A DNA stretch of 64,000 bases from an uncultured Treponema sp. (lineage in GTDB: Bacteria; Spirochaetota; Spirochaetia; Treponematales; Treponemataceae). Position numbers and translations under genes: made by a program. Location: the NCBI GenBank assembly GCA_946411505.1, contig CAMKEG010000004.1, positions 186,001 through 250,000 of the forward strand. The letters are read 5' to 3'. This document shows, piece after piece, positions 18,501-28,800 of this stretch (position 1 is its first letter; each line of letters begins with the position of its first letter). The notes beneath the pieces are model-generated. The model had not been told where the DNA came from. It did no database searches and saw only the letters and a program-made list of their open reading frames with translations.

Positions 18501-19840
18501 TTGCCTTTAAGTACGGCAAGGGCGACAACCATTTTGCCATGCCAGGAAAGGAAACTTCTTATGAAAAAAGGCATAAGGGATCGGACACGAAAAACTCGCT
18601 TTCCATGGCCTTTGACGCAAACGGAAACTCATTTGCGACGATTGCAGACGCCGACTCGTCAGAAGATTACGCTGACTTCTTTACCTTCCATTCTTCCCTA
18701 TGGCCAAACCCAGACGACGGTGTTATTAATAATGCAGCCCGCGCAGCCCAATTGGAAATGACAGGACAAAATGGCAAAAAAGGCGAAACAAACCCGACGA
18801 CTGTTTATACCGGCGAAACCACCAAACACCAGTCGCCTTGCATCGCCGCGGCTGGAAGCAATGTCTACCTTGCTTACTACGACGCCTTTAACAAGGAGAT
18901 TCGCTTTAGGTCAAGTTTGGGCAAAGAGTTTAAGGTTAAAAATGGAAACAGAGATGGAAACACTGGCAATTTTGTGAATTTAGGATACGATAAATATAAG
19001 GTTTCAGAACACTCATACGCCAAAAGCGTTGCTAATTGCCAAATTGTGGCGGAAGAAAATTCCAGCGAAAATCCGCAAGGCGGTTCTTACGTCAGCATCG
19101 CGGCAATAGCCAAGAGCGGCAGCATGGCGGACGATGTGGTCGTTATGGTTTGGTATGACTCACAGGCAAACGCCATGTGGTACAGCTACAACGACACGCC
19201 CAGCACGTCGCGCGTTGGAACAGGCCAAACTGTTGGAGCCGGTTGGAAAACTCCTAAACAGATTTTTGGCGGAAAAGCCAACGGATATTACTGCAAAGTG
19301 GCGGTTGACGCAAAGAAGGGCGTTCACATAGCGGCTCAAGATTCGTCTTCCGGCTCCCTTTGGTACGCATATCTTGCAAACTACGCGGACGCATGGGATC
19401 AAAACAAAACCGTAGCCGTTTGCCGAGTTGACACAGAAAGCGTAGGAAAAAACATCGACATTGACGTTGCTTTGGCCAGCGCTGGCGGAGACCCAGTGCC
19501 ATACATAAGCTACTACGCTTATGCTGACAAGCTTCCAAAATTTGCGCGCCTTGCAAAAGCCGGCGTTTTGGGCGATGGTGTTGACGACGAAGGAAAATAC
19601 ACAGAAATATGGGATGTGGGCTTTGTTCCGACGACAAGCTCCGTTCCGCAAGACAACATGAATGTTGGCGTTTGGAAAGACGCGGGCGTCATAAAGAATT
19701 CTACTGCAACAGCATCAGACGCCAGTCATTGCTACGGCAACGGCACCAAAAACGCCGTTTTGGGCTACAAGCGCGTGGATGGTGGACGAGGCTACATCGA
19801 AACCGCGCAGCTTACGGGAACGCCGGAAGAAGCGTATTAA
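9563..19840 (+). CDS. Giant Ig-like lipoprotein A (3425 aa)
   Basis: Surface lipoprotein. The start at 9563 follows GGAGGCGGA; an in-frame ATG at 9521 lies inside the previous gene and would spoil the signal. The signal ends VWSTC with lipidated Cys28, a loose spirochaetal lipobox. The mature end is CDVGLGEAVDT, nearly the same as in the next gene. Most of the protein is Ig-like units with linkers such as DNTEPIFCVTSPSSL and DPDSDRPKITFS. The last 550 or so residues differ: a conserved YNRQPN...NNN.LTD...DVWQL segment, then repeats of the type VHIAAQDSSSGSLWYAYLAN and YLAYYDAFNKEIRF, suggestive of a beta-propeller (inference). It is colinear with the following gene along its whole length, so the pair arose by an old tandem duplication. 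Adhesin or sheath function is possible but not shown. Confidence 0.82.
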   Translation: MKKDLKTIFKKIGLSLGAAAAAFVWSTCDVGLGEAVDTMAPSVSVTSPAASSVCAKAVKIEGTCSDDKGISSVKIVVTNTKTGAKYNYYAEIKDQKNWTKTINELVENSGYPLPDGSYTADVVATDVFGRSSGTSSTAFDIDNTEPIFCVTSPSSLDISDPRKYGRSVSVSGEIADDHAIAKMEIRVFRTDASGTSCVEITDKLAKKEFKDFETAGGTTVYIAKYFDAEPAATNADGSENPDYKLYKNYMAIYDGVTLGQDVFIYVVPTLTDIAGNTSKQSYVSTEMKKIIAASCGVETTIDSLQTAQLMKIYNGTYNLKELNQEQRTKVLSIMNGTYALQPGDKPYYCYYDDEDATKRSPFAANVNSNNSPTYDFNGYENPTTNAEGWIGVNTGGTITITLKAGRDAWGILPSSLEVNLYECDDHGTKTTGDIAFSSNPFKDPTSVATVFIKDATNTETKNIETSVTNQSYYVTLPSLKSGNKYILEAGGKDENDLDLIPVGGNWYGFKVASAITPPSFTCGDLVYVSGRAFSGGYKVRLNIKDESDKIKTNGITVTGYLYDKHIPGRAYIKNYPAPAGLIKNYNGTSAPAIKDGASANFYYIDISLKDFATVSADGNYSVVLEAVGHYLDENGNMADSSPATFLIWVDAAAPAITIGSPKDGEALITESFASYESEGEGALKRTSITPTGNWSDLDGSSTHRLWYTVDDDAQPSLSWQAASGTYVRGTNYYERQVEGQDCYALLDTDNFVAGETSVDGYYTLSLAPSAAGKTWTEVGGVSQVASQTTWEQKINVVEGSGKIFRVVGVDAVGNLSAVVQRTGLKYDFEKPKITLDSEPASNGYYNAANATGGKLTVEFTATDSYKIDAAGVTVAATKNGSDTASGTSGYTCEIKQAKDASGADNPRAVKVTITLTSGGTSDGEWKWTVSANDAAGRAAQSYELGRIVDTVAPSFEVFPDTEPAAIKGKKIVVGSGDKSTWKDWNGAWHSSTGLVFNGNFKEETSGLAKILYTLLPAGATQELNGEKTRAGEKGSLVSFSLTVTGFEQSVRSDTGALTSNSLYISVTDKAGNVSGKEILTIDIDQSQPLFAAAWYTYVANPAASDLAAAEGSLVSDGTKDMTVYGTVSSPLSGVAGLDWQITPAAGGDATDPAPTIKYTAAALTDAASYANATWKDLGTGAVTDKSKVTGWMAVIAAAKLDAGDVYVTAKNVAEKAVKTQIFTIDKDVVAPTINMNTPDTMIASYNATAAGSSSTTPPTDKPDGSTVPTTSTSVNGTVKIAGNSDDEKELSATEVYWSLDGTASIDESRGANPDHKIDDTGTSIYNWNVAQYEFSKLNDEKTKFLFADGTEYDGHAQTVYIKVAATDKAHNKTISVYEYTVDPDSDRPKITFSAPDDLSAMLPTAYVLKKGSALLRGKVEDDDGLTGLKLWYNDNGEADASSADGLKWTELGLTSGVFEIFSDTNEHDGQHKLKFKVEDAKGTTFVTGDGSGTNNTWLRPKIHKAGTGASETFFGASDSDDCFVYIAIDTKKPAIENKSYFVGDSASASVENSSKTLGLLGGKKDKFTIYFYAKDESGLDLTKTTFVFNGTTYAKEVTASTDPAMPGYSLITVKDISVAGLPSGSNYAGTIKVTDNAGLENTDTIPVEVDNDAPELTIINPSQSSSQTVSGSVNAYGTVSGADSGTKLYYALTFEDDNNDTAAATTTPADSAFKEIKQKSKLMWYVYFDGGVSTEEETHAVTLNKYLSDNSATINHVTASEATIANGTFTKAGGVVIYLWARAEDAVGNVKTEHYKVLLDPQGDKPEVSFSYPAANGDTMGGEIKIYGGARSKDKTNPTIKAVFAQIITNSHEYKDASYTPPASGWGTLSYDPNAKKITAFTLKANDWTYLQAAGYPVYKMDGYPATQTPWTSSNTDDDAVKYGIPITPNGSSWSIKLNAKGELNPKAAEAGQEATTNLAAIRIQSYDGVHFSSTESRAFIVDSDTPQLRDLMLEQFGLNGTEASATASREYVEDMYVTGKWFLTFTLNDGQAMGVVKIGKGNTAAAAESAKFTYLGLDGGVQKDYTDPTQTGANYGVVTRDTASSDYKKLNVKYPLDTASGCGTQYVYVYYEDSSGKGGDQAAKTYKISYDNKAPALAVEADEKYSFPLPVQQSDGWYTIKSKVSEPKQGVTDQSGFERVAFYFTRGTGANEEIFDPMIKKGATGNRISTSGLTKKYGLYWKSQTVGRDANDLNVLTISADSNIHVGGLAEIDGAVYRIMSIDGSKVTINGQPRKEATAALFAVANVVDNTIQESSYGARRVTDYGFGYDSPSNDDGDLMVETVVNDNTDWTWSANIYSKNIADGPVKIHYVAFDKAGNWAQAGGVNSEETTVSDPPVVAAAVANNRPRVANLYVGTDLNGNNAIDGSYNGATESARGEWSVPYNKASSLTWNQDTNSGTAKPDAVLGSASNAYLTAKGMTVIKPEILGGNGNIFYAYKFTNAAGTELAKGNNATAFITEAQTIANPMANESARLADITIQAGDWTTNTLRTGGIPDTGAASPHKVEFTFYDQTEGAPAYGATGFDTRSDLASATIYMAVSMADAEEPKATREDLFWKAKGATDDEGNNNNSVAWEGSTPLGHIDLGADLPDIFKATGATAYTDTKDGTTYPAAEMDRDSKASGKIVLRGKVSDNKMLYHIYLKIPAMSTKFAAAKNVDANFGYNATYGYMAATYNASAGDWTTPVATDATLSSYGIKFTVTDRKVKASGHTADWEFVWDTSYINNVAAADVTVDVYASDQVLTSAVDAGGAYTSLNGTAKYTAPAPQEKNVSGSTAATAGNKPDTLQIDVVPYITGLTTTLSANGVEYTRTAKGHWPVYERAGTDEKFVVNGFNFVKGNGALAGQSMTASGWLVVTKGATEHEVMSLNNINNNDAKLSGTDYDNAYNRQPNGKNNNRLTDNVYIDVWQLAPSAASLGDQEIDTPIMKIKPGDAGLIGFAFKYGKGDNHFAMPGKETSYEKRHKGSDTKNSLSMAFDANGNSFATIADADSSEDYADFFTFHSSLWPNPDDGVINNAARAAQLEMTGQNGKKGETNPTTVYTGETTKHQSPCIAAAGSNVYLAYYDAFNKEIRFRSSLGKEFKVKNGNRDGNTGNFVNLGYDKYKVSEHSYAKSVANCQIVAEENSSENPQGGSYVSIAAIAKSGSMADDVVVMVWYDSQANAMWYSYNDTPSTSRVGTGQTVGAGWKTPKQIFGGKANGYYCKVAVDAKKGVHIAAQDSSSGSLWYAYLANYADAWDQNKTVAVCRVDTESVGKNIDIDVALASAGGDPVPYISYYAYADKLPKFARLAKAGVLGDGVDDEGKYTEIWDVGFVPTTSSVPQDNMNVGVWKDAGVIKNSTATASDASHCYGNGTKNAVLGYKRVDGGRGYIETAQLTGTPEEAY

Positions 19841-19855
19841 TGAAGGAGGGCAAAA

Positions 19856-22800
19856 ATGACGATAAATAGAAAGATGAAGAAGTCTGAATTTTTTGGCATG
19901 CGTTCTCTTTTTGCGGGGCTTTTTGGAGCTCTTGCCCTTATTTTTGTCTTTGCCTCATGCGACACAGGCTTGGGAGAGTCCATCGACACAAGCGTTCCGG
20001 TTGTAACTGTCAGCTCGCCAGAAAGCGGCGCTGTTTTGAGCGGAACCGTAAACATCAGCGGATCTTGCACAGACGACAAGGCTGTCGCACGCGTCGCCGT
20101 CACTGTTACAAATACCTTGACCGGCGTTCAAGCCGGCGTTTATAACGCGGCAATAGTTGGAAACACGTGGACCTTGGCTGTGAAGAATTTGACTGACGGA
20201 ACATATTCCGCAAACGCCATTTGTTATGACGCCGCCGGCCGTCAAAGCGGCGTGGCCAGCCGTGTTTTTGACGTTGACAGCACTCCGCCAGTCTTTTGCG
20301 TCACAAAACCAAACTCCCTTAGCATAACGGATCCCGCCGCATATGGACGCGACGTTACGATAAAGGGCGAAATAGCCGACGACCACGCCGTAAAGCAAAT
20401 GGACATCCGTGTGTTTAAAGTCCAAGGCGGCGCGGCGACAGAAATTACAAGCAGCTTAAGGAAGGCGACTTTTAGCGGCTTTGAGACCGCCGGCGGAACT
20501 GAAGTGACAATCGCGAAATTTTTCCCTGATTCGGAAATTCCGCCCGCAACAAGCGACGACTATCCTCTTTACTTAAATTATAAGGCCATGTACAGCGACT
20601 TGGGAGCGCAAGTCGGCGACACAGTCAACCTTTACATATTCCCGTATTTGACTGACGCGGCTGGAAACGTGAGCGACAAGTGCTACATTCAAAGCTCCCT
20701 AAAGCAGCTTACCGCAAAGGCTTGCAATGTTGACACGACAAGCGACTCCTTGCAGACCGCGCAGTTTAAGAAAATATTGAACGGAAGCTACAGCCTTGAC
20801 GAGGTTGACGTTGAGACTGTAAAGACGATTCTATACGGCGATTACGACCAAAGCTCTATTGGAACAAATTATTTGTATTACGCATGCCTTCCCCAGGGAC
20901 AGGCTCCCGCTGTGTCTGCCAACTCTCCGCTTGCGATGAGCGTAAACGCCAACAACAGTCCTATGTACGAGTTTGGCGGCTTTAGCGTTGACAGAAACGA
21001 CCTTGTGTTCGCCGAAGTGGCCAACAAGGGAACGATTTCCGTAAAGGTCAGCGCCGGCCTTGACGGAAACGAAATTGTCGCCAACACGGTCCGAGTTTAC
21101 TTGTGGGAATGTTCCGACACTTTGAATTTGCGTCCTGGCGCCAACCTGAACATTTTGTCCACAGCCTCTTACTCATCTGATAACGACGACGCGGCCAAAG
21201 CCTTTAAGGTTTATGACAGCGAGCAAAACGAAGTGAAGGACTTGCCGGACTCCACAAAAGTTTCAACGGCCACATACAAGATTGTCTTGCCTGACAATCT
21301 ATCGGCCGGCGTTCACTATCTTATGACGGCGGGCGGCGTGGACGTGGCCGGAAACAAATTTTACAGCACAGGAACATACGCCTTTATGGTGGCCACGACT
21401 GGCGACGCGCCAAAGGTTGATTTTGGCGACCAGTTCTTTATCAACGCAAGGGCGATTGACAAGACCCAAAGCGCCGGCTACAAGGCGACGGTTCAAATCA
21501 CTGACAAGACAGGAAGCGGCTCGATTCCCGAAGGCGAGGGAACGATGCAGGAAGAGGGAAACTGGGTCAAGGTCCGCCTTTCGTTGTACAAGGGATACGC
21601 AAAGACAAAGGGCTATTTGTCAGACAGCGACCTTTTGCAGGGCCCCAAAGAGATAATATTGTCAGGTTCCTCGCTTATAAAAAAGAATGGTCCGGGCGAT
21701 TTCTATGTTGAAATCCCAATGAACGAATTTGATTTGACTGGAGCCAACACGGCCGACAACTACACAGTCGCCATGCAAGTTCAGGCAAAGAACATCGGCG
21801 CGACGTCGGAGGCGACCACCTACATTTTCTGGGCGGACGCGGCTCCTCCAGCTTTGGCCGTCACCGCTCCCGCGCGCGAGCCTGGAACTAGCGAAAGCGT
21901 TCCGATTTACATTTTTGAGACTGACAAGAACATAAACGAAACTACTCCGACAGGCGCGGCCGCAAAGACTTACGAATACACAAAGCGCGGAACTTGGAGC
22001 GACATAAGCGGCTCCGGAACAAGCGAAATTTTCTGCGCATGGGACGCGCCCGCTTCTCCCGCCTTTAGTTGGACGCCCGCGGCCGGAACTGCCGTCGAAG
22101 GCGTTACATACTACACAAAGCAGGCAGGCGACGGCGCGACAGGCCTTTACCTTGCCGACACCGGCATCAAGGCGGGCGACAGCGTCGCGGGCAAGTACAC
22201 TCTAAGCCTTGGAGGCGAATGGACGGCCATAAGCGGCGCGCCAAAGAGCGTAAGCAAGGCCAACTGGAACCAAAGCGCTCCCGCTGTAAACTCAAGCGGA
22301 AGAACGCTGAATGTTGTGGCCGTTGACCAAACAGGAAACATGAGCGCGGTGACAAAAGTCAGCAACATTATGTTTGACTTTGCCGCTCCGCTTGTAACCG
22401 CGCCTGTTGTAAAAGAGTATTACACAAAGGCTGACGCGTCAGAAGGAAAATACCCGTTTGTCATAAACGTTTTGGACGAGTCGGGCTTGAAGAGCCTTGA
22501 CGTAACGGCAAAGAAATACAACGCCGCGACAAAGGCCTACGAGCCTGTGACTCCCGGCGCAAGCGGATACACGCTTGTTATAGCCGACGACAAGACCAAA
22601 GCCACGATTACGCTTAAGGACGACGCTACAAGCGACGGAAAATGGCAGTTTGGCTCCGTCGCAACTGACAAGGCCATGCGCGTTGGCGCCGCCGAATTTG
22701 CCTTTACGATTGACACCGTTCCCCCGGAGCGCGTTTACCAATACACAAACAGCGACGCAAGCAAGAACCGCATGATTACAATCGGAGCGGAAGGTTCCGA

Positions 22801-25800
22801 CAGCGATTGGCACAACAGCGAAAACCTTGCCATAAAGGGAAAGTACAAGGAATGGACGAGCGGCCTAGACAGGGTTGACTACACTGTGACTCCGCCAAGC
22901 CCGGCCACTCCTGTAGACGGAAGCGAGGCCGTTGGCGGCCTTGTCTCTTCGGCCGCTGGCGACGTTATGTACACGCTAAGCCCGATTGGATTTAAGGAAG
23001 GAAGCAACTCCATCGCCATAAAGGGCGTTGACCTTGCCGGAAACTCTTCCACCACAGAAACATACACTATTAATGTTGACACGACCGCTCCTTTGGTCAA
23101 CACCGCCTACTACACTTACGATGGCGTGAACCTTACCGAGGCGGCCGGAACCGTAATGTCAAACGGCTTGCTTGACATGACCGTTTTTGGAACGCTTGAC
23201 GAAAAGCTTAGCGGCATAAAGAGCCTTGTCCTAAAGATGAACAACGCCGTTGTTTCCGGCGATGTCCTTTACACAAAGGATCCAATCACAGGCATGGACT
23301 CATACATTTATCCCGGAACGGCTTGGGCGCCTTACGACAGCGCGGACAACAAGGCTTACACGGGCTTTAAGGCCACAATCGACAAGTCAAAGCTTTCTGG
23401 CATAACAGGCGACGTTGACCTTTACGCCGTCGCCACTGACATCGCGGGAAACGTCACAGAGCAAAGAAAGTTCATGATTCACATAGACACGGACGCTCCT
23501 GTGATAAGCGTGATGTCTCCCGACGTAAACGCTGTGGTCAACGGAAGCGTAACATTTACCGGCGCCGTCGACGACCCCGCGCTTAAAGGCGTCCAGGCCT
23601 ATTGGTCGTTTGACTCAAGCGAGACTATTGACCCAAGCCGCGCCGCGAACCCTGACCACGAAATCGTGGACGGAAGCGGAACGGCGCTTTTGGACGGAAC
23701 ATACAGCTGGAACATAAAGAACTACGCCATGAGCGTAGTCGACAACGCCAACGACAAAATCACTTTTGTTGACGGAAGCGAATACACAGGAGAGTCTAAG
23801 GACGTTTACATAAAGATTTTGGCTCGCGACAAGGCCGCCAACCAAGCCGTCAAGGTCAGCAAGTACACCATCGACCCCAACGGCGACAGGCCAAAAATCA
23901 TCCTTACGTCCGGCGCCCTTAGCGGAATGTCTCCGACAAAATACGTTCCCTACGGCCAGCAAAAGTTGGAAGGCGCGATTGAGGACGACGACGGAATCAC
24001 AAAGCTTGAGTGTTCGTACAAGGCGCAAGACGCAGCCGATTGGTCCGCGTGGGACGACATCACTTCAAGCATTTCAGGCGGAGCCTGGTCGTTTGACGTT
24101 CCGGCCGACAACAAGTATGCCGTGCGCTTTAGAGTCACCGACAAGTCGGGCGCGGTCTTTGAATCGACCAAGACTGGCGAAAAGAACATTTACCTTTCTC
24201 CTGTAATCGCCGGAACAGACGCGACGTTCTCAACAGGCGACACGTACCTTTACTTGCAGGTTGACACAAAGCGCCCTGAATACAGCGACTTGGCATATTC
24301 TACAAGCGACTCCGCAAGCGGAACATACACTCCGACGGCATTGCCCGAAAAGCTGGGAGTTGTCGGCGGCCAAAAGAAATTTGTAAAGATGAATTTCTAT
24401 GCAAAGGACGACAACGGAATCAATTCCGTAAGCCTGACTTTGAACGGCGTAAAATATGATGGAACCGTTGGCGCCTATGACATCGTGAACAAGCGCTATT
24501 CGTACGAAATAAGCGCCGTGGACGTGAGCGGGCTTGCAAGCGACGTTTACGCCGCCAAGCTTGAAATAAAAGGCTCCTTTGAAAGCGACGTCACGACGGA
24601 AAACATCGCCTTTACAGTGGACAACACTCCGCCTGCGGTCAATCCGCTTAGCCCGGACTCAAACCAAGTCCACGGCTTGGTAACGGTTTACGGAACTGTC
24701 GACGGCTCAAATTCGATGAAATACGCGCTTAGCCTTAGCGAAAGCGAAAAGCCCGCCGACGGCGATTATGAAGGCATTGCCGGCGTAGGAAACACTTGGT
24801 TCGTTTACCTTGACGGCGGAGTTTCCACGCTGGAGGAAAGTCACGCCGTTACGCTTGAGTCTTACATCATAGCCAAGCATGTAAAGGCCGAAAATTCCAA
24901 GCACGTTGAAGTTGAGGCCACGGAAGAGAACATCAGGAACCAAAGCTTTGACGCGATTGTTCCCATTTACATTTGGATAAAGGCCGTTGACGATGTTGGA
25001 AACATTTACGAAAAGCCGCATCAAATAAAATTTGACCCGCAGGGAGGACGGCCCACTGTCACGTTTGGAAACCCGGAAGCCAACGAGGCTCGCGTGGGCG
25101 GCGAAGTGAAGCTTTACGGCGGCTCTGACTGCGAGGAAGGCGAAGTGAAGGCCGTGTTCCTGCAAATCATCAGCAAACAGCACAATATTCCTCCATACAA
25201 CACAGACGGATGGGCTTGGGGAACGGCGACATATTCCGGCGGAAAGGTAACGGCCTTTGAGCCAAGCGCCAACGATATGGACTACCTAAAGGCCATGGGC
25301 TACAAGGTTGTCAAGATGCGCGACTACCCGACAACGGAAACAATCTGGGACGGAAGCGGAACTGCAAGCGATTACGGCGTTGTGGCTGACTTTAAGGGCG
25401 GCGCTTGGAGCCTTAGGATAAACGGAAGCGGCGAATTTAACCCCAAGGTTGGCGAAAGCGGAACCAACCAGTTGATTGTCTGCGCCTACGCCTCCAATGG
25501 AAGCAAGATGAACGACAACTCGCCGCAGTACAGGCAAATGCTTGTTGACGCCGACAGCCCCACAATCAGCGACATGTTCATAAAGCAGTACGACTCCGGC
25601 TCTGTCCTTACGGCCTCAAAGGCCTACACAAACGGCGTTTATGTAAAGGGCGCGAGCAACCTTGAGTTTGACCTTAAGGACGGCGACGACATCGCCAAAG
25701 TCTTTATAGGAAAGAGCGACGAAAGCGCGGCCAAGGCAAAGGATGACGCCGCGGCGCAAAAGGCCGCCGACACAACTCCTGTTGACCACAAGGTGATTCC

Positions 25801-28800
25801 AAGCGAAGTGACAGGCTCCGCCGGAAACTATCACGCCAAGATTGCCCTTGCCACCGCAAGCGGTGTTGGAGGCAAGTACCTGTATGTCATTTTTGCCGAC
25901 ATGAAGGGAAATTCCGGAACCCAGGCCTTTAACATCAATTACGACAACGTACAGCCTGCGGTCGCATCTACAAACATTCCTAAAGACGTTCACAATTCCG
26001 ACAGCTATTATTCAATCGAGGCCAAGGTGACGGAAGCCGTTTACGACAACCACAACCAGTCGGGCTTTGAGCGCTTTGTAGTTTACTTTAAGCGCGGAAA
26101 CAAGGTCTTTGACCCGATGATTTCCAAAAAGAAGGGCGGCGCCGCAAATCCCGACAACTGGGTGGATGTAAGCGGCATGACTGTGACAGACGGCCTTTAT
26201 TGGGCGCAAAAGACAGTCGAGCGCGAGGCGGCGAACCTCAATGTAATAAAGCTTTCTTCCGGCGACGCTAGCGCCCACATTCACGCGGGCCGCCTAGTCA
26301 AGATTGGAGGAGCCTATTACAGAATTACAGGCGTCGCAGACGGAAGCGGAACTGACGCCGGCAAAAAGCTAATCACTCTCGACGGCCAGGTGGAGGAGTC
26401 GTTCACTACGGCCTACTTTGCCTACGGAGAGTCGGTTGACAACAACAAAAAGGAAACTGGAAACGGCCAAACTTCTTTGGCTGACGGCTACGGCTACGGT
26501 TATCCAAAGACCATAGCCAACGATGACGGCGACCTTATGGAGGAATGGGCCAACATTCAGGGAACGACATGCAACTTGAGCGCCAAAATAAACTCAAGGA
26601 ACATTCCTGACGGAAGCGTGGAAATTTACTACTCTGTCTTTGACAAGGCCGGAAACGTGACCACAGGAAGCGTTACCGGAGCCTATGTGTCCAACAACGC
26701 GCCGCGCTTGGCTAATGTTATTGTGGCCAGCGACCACAACTATAACGGCGTTTACACTGACGCAGGCGAAAGCCGCGCTAAATTTACTGACAGCGAAAAA
26801 CCGTCCAAGTGGAAGAACGCCTACAAGGCCTTGGATTTGGGAAGCGCGGCGCATCCTTGGATTTCGGCCAAGGGCGCGACGCGCGTGACCCCTGAGATTT
26901 TAGGCGGAAACGGCGCCTTGACTTGGACTTGCAAATACGCCGGAAGCGCGGATCCGTCCGCTGCCCAACCGCTTTCAACTGACACGCCGCTTGTGGAGAA
27001 CGAAAAGCGAGAGGTAAACACGATTGTTCTAGACGAAATTTCTCTTAAAGGCGCGGACGCTGGAACTGGCTTGTATGAAATCAATGTGCTTGACTCAACC
27101 GAAGACGGCGCTCAAAAGGCTGTGATAAACCTTTATATGAAGAACGACGTCAAAGACGCAGAGACGCCTGTGGCAAAGACAAAGCGCTTCTATTGGAAGA
27201 GCCTTACAAACAACAGCGTTTACGGTTCAAGCGCGGCCAAGAGCCATGCGGATTTGCAGGGCCACATCGAATTGGAAGATCAAGCGACATTTGGCGATGA
27301 AAGGCCCAAGGTAAGCGGAAAGATTGTCATAAAAGGAACGGCTTTTGACAACGCCGGAATCAAGAAAATCAATATTACAGTTCCAGGCTTGTTGAACACG
27401 GCGACTAAGGCCGCGGAATGCGACTTTACCAAAACTGACATTGCGACGCGCTGGACTCAAACGGCGTTGGGAAATCTTGCGACAGACGGCTATCACTTTG
27501 CTCTTGACGCGGACGAAGGCGGCAATGTAAAGGAGCGCTACACCAACACCGGCCACTTTGTGTCATGGACGCTGGAGCTGGACACCGAAAAAGCCAAGTT
27601 TGACGCCGCCGGCTTGCCCGCAAAGAATAACGTGGATTTTGTTCTTGAAATTATAGACAAGAACGACAAGGCTTCTAGTGCCACAACGAACCCAGCCATT
27701 ACTGTCTACGCCACCGACGAGCAGGCTGCAAAAGGCAAGTACTACGCGGAAGAGCGTTTTGCCGCCGCCGACGAAAGCGAAGGCTTTGTGGCGGCAGACT
27801 ACAACGCCGACGAGTTTAGCTCTGTCGGCGCCGCGTCTGACAGCGACACTCCAGGCGTAAACAAATACGCCGGCACAAAACCTGTGGACGCTAACTACAC
27901 TATGGACATTGTTCCGTATATCACTCGCGTAAAGACAAGCCTTAGCGCGGTTAGCGCCACAAACGGAGTCACAGACCGCAGCAGCCTTGGCCATTATCCG
28001 GTTTTTGTTTACAAGAATTCTACGCTAACTGGTATTACGGATTCTGTCACCAAGAAAAATGAGGATGTTGAAATTTACGGCTTTAACCTAAAGGGAGCAA
28101 AGTACGGCGACACATCGGACGCAAGCTACGATCCGGCGAAAAACATTGTTACGATAAACAGCTCCAAAGTAGCGTCCGGCGCTTTTGAATTGACAGTCGG
28201 CGGAATTGCCACAATCAACAACAGCAACGACAATGACGCCCACGGCTCTTATTCTGAAACAACTACGAAGGACGGCGGCGACTACGATGTTTACAAAAAC
28301 TACTATAACCGCCAGCCCAACAACGCCAACAACAACAATTTGACCGACGACATCGCCTTTGACGTTTGGCAGCTTAACGCCTACGCCGCCGCTCCTATGT
28401 ACGGCAACGTTGAAGACCCGCAGATGAAAATACAGCCCTTTGGAAAGACTGTCACAAAACAGGCAAAGGTTGATGGTGGAGTTGGCGATGTTGTAGATGA
28501 TAAAAATTTTGTACCTGGCGGCGGCGGAAATGTTACGACGGACGGCAAAATCGGATTTGCTTTTGCCAACGCCTCCAGCGCCTTTAGCATGCCCAACAGC
28601 GACCATTCTTGGACTTACTGGAATTACGGCTATACCAATATACGCCACACGGCCTTGGCTTACGACCCTGCGGGCTATGCTTGGTCTTCCGCGGCGGGCC
28701 AAGACGTAAACGGCGATGGTAACAGCGACATATTCTATTTGGAATCGACCCACTGGCGCGAGAACGGCGGTGTTGGAACAAGCGGAGTGCATCTTCCTCG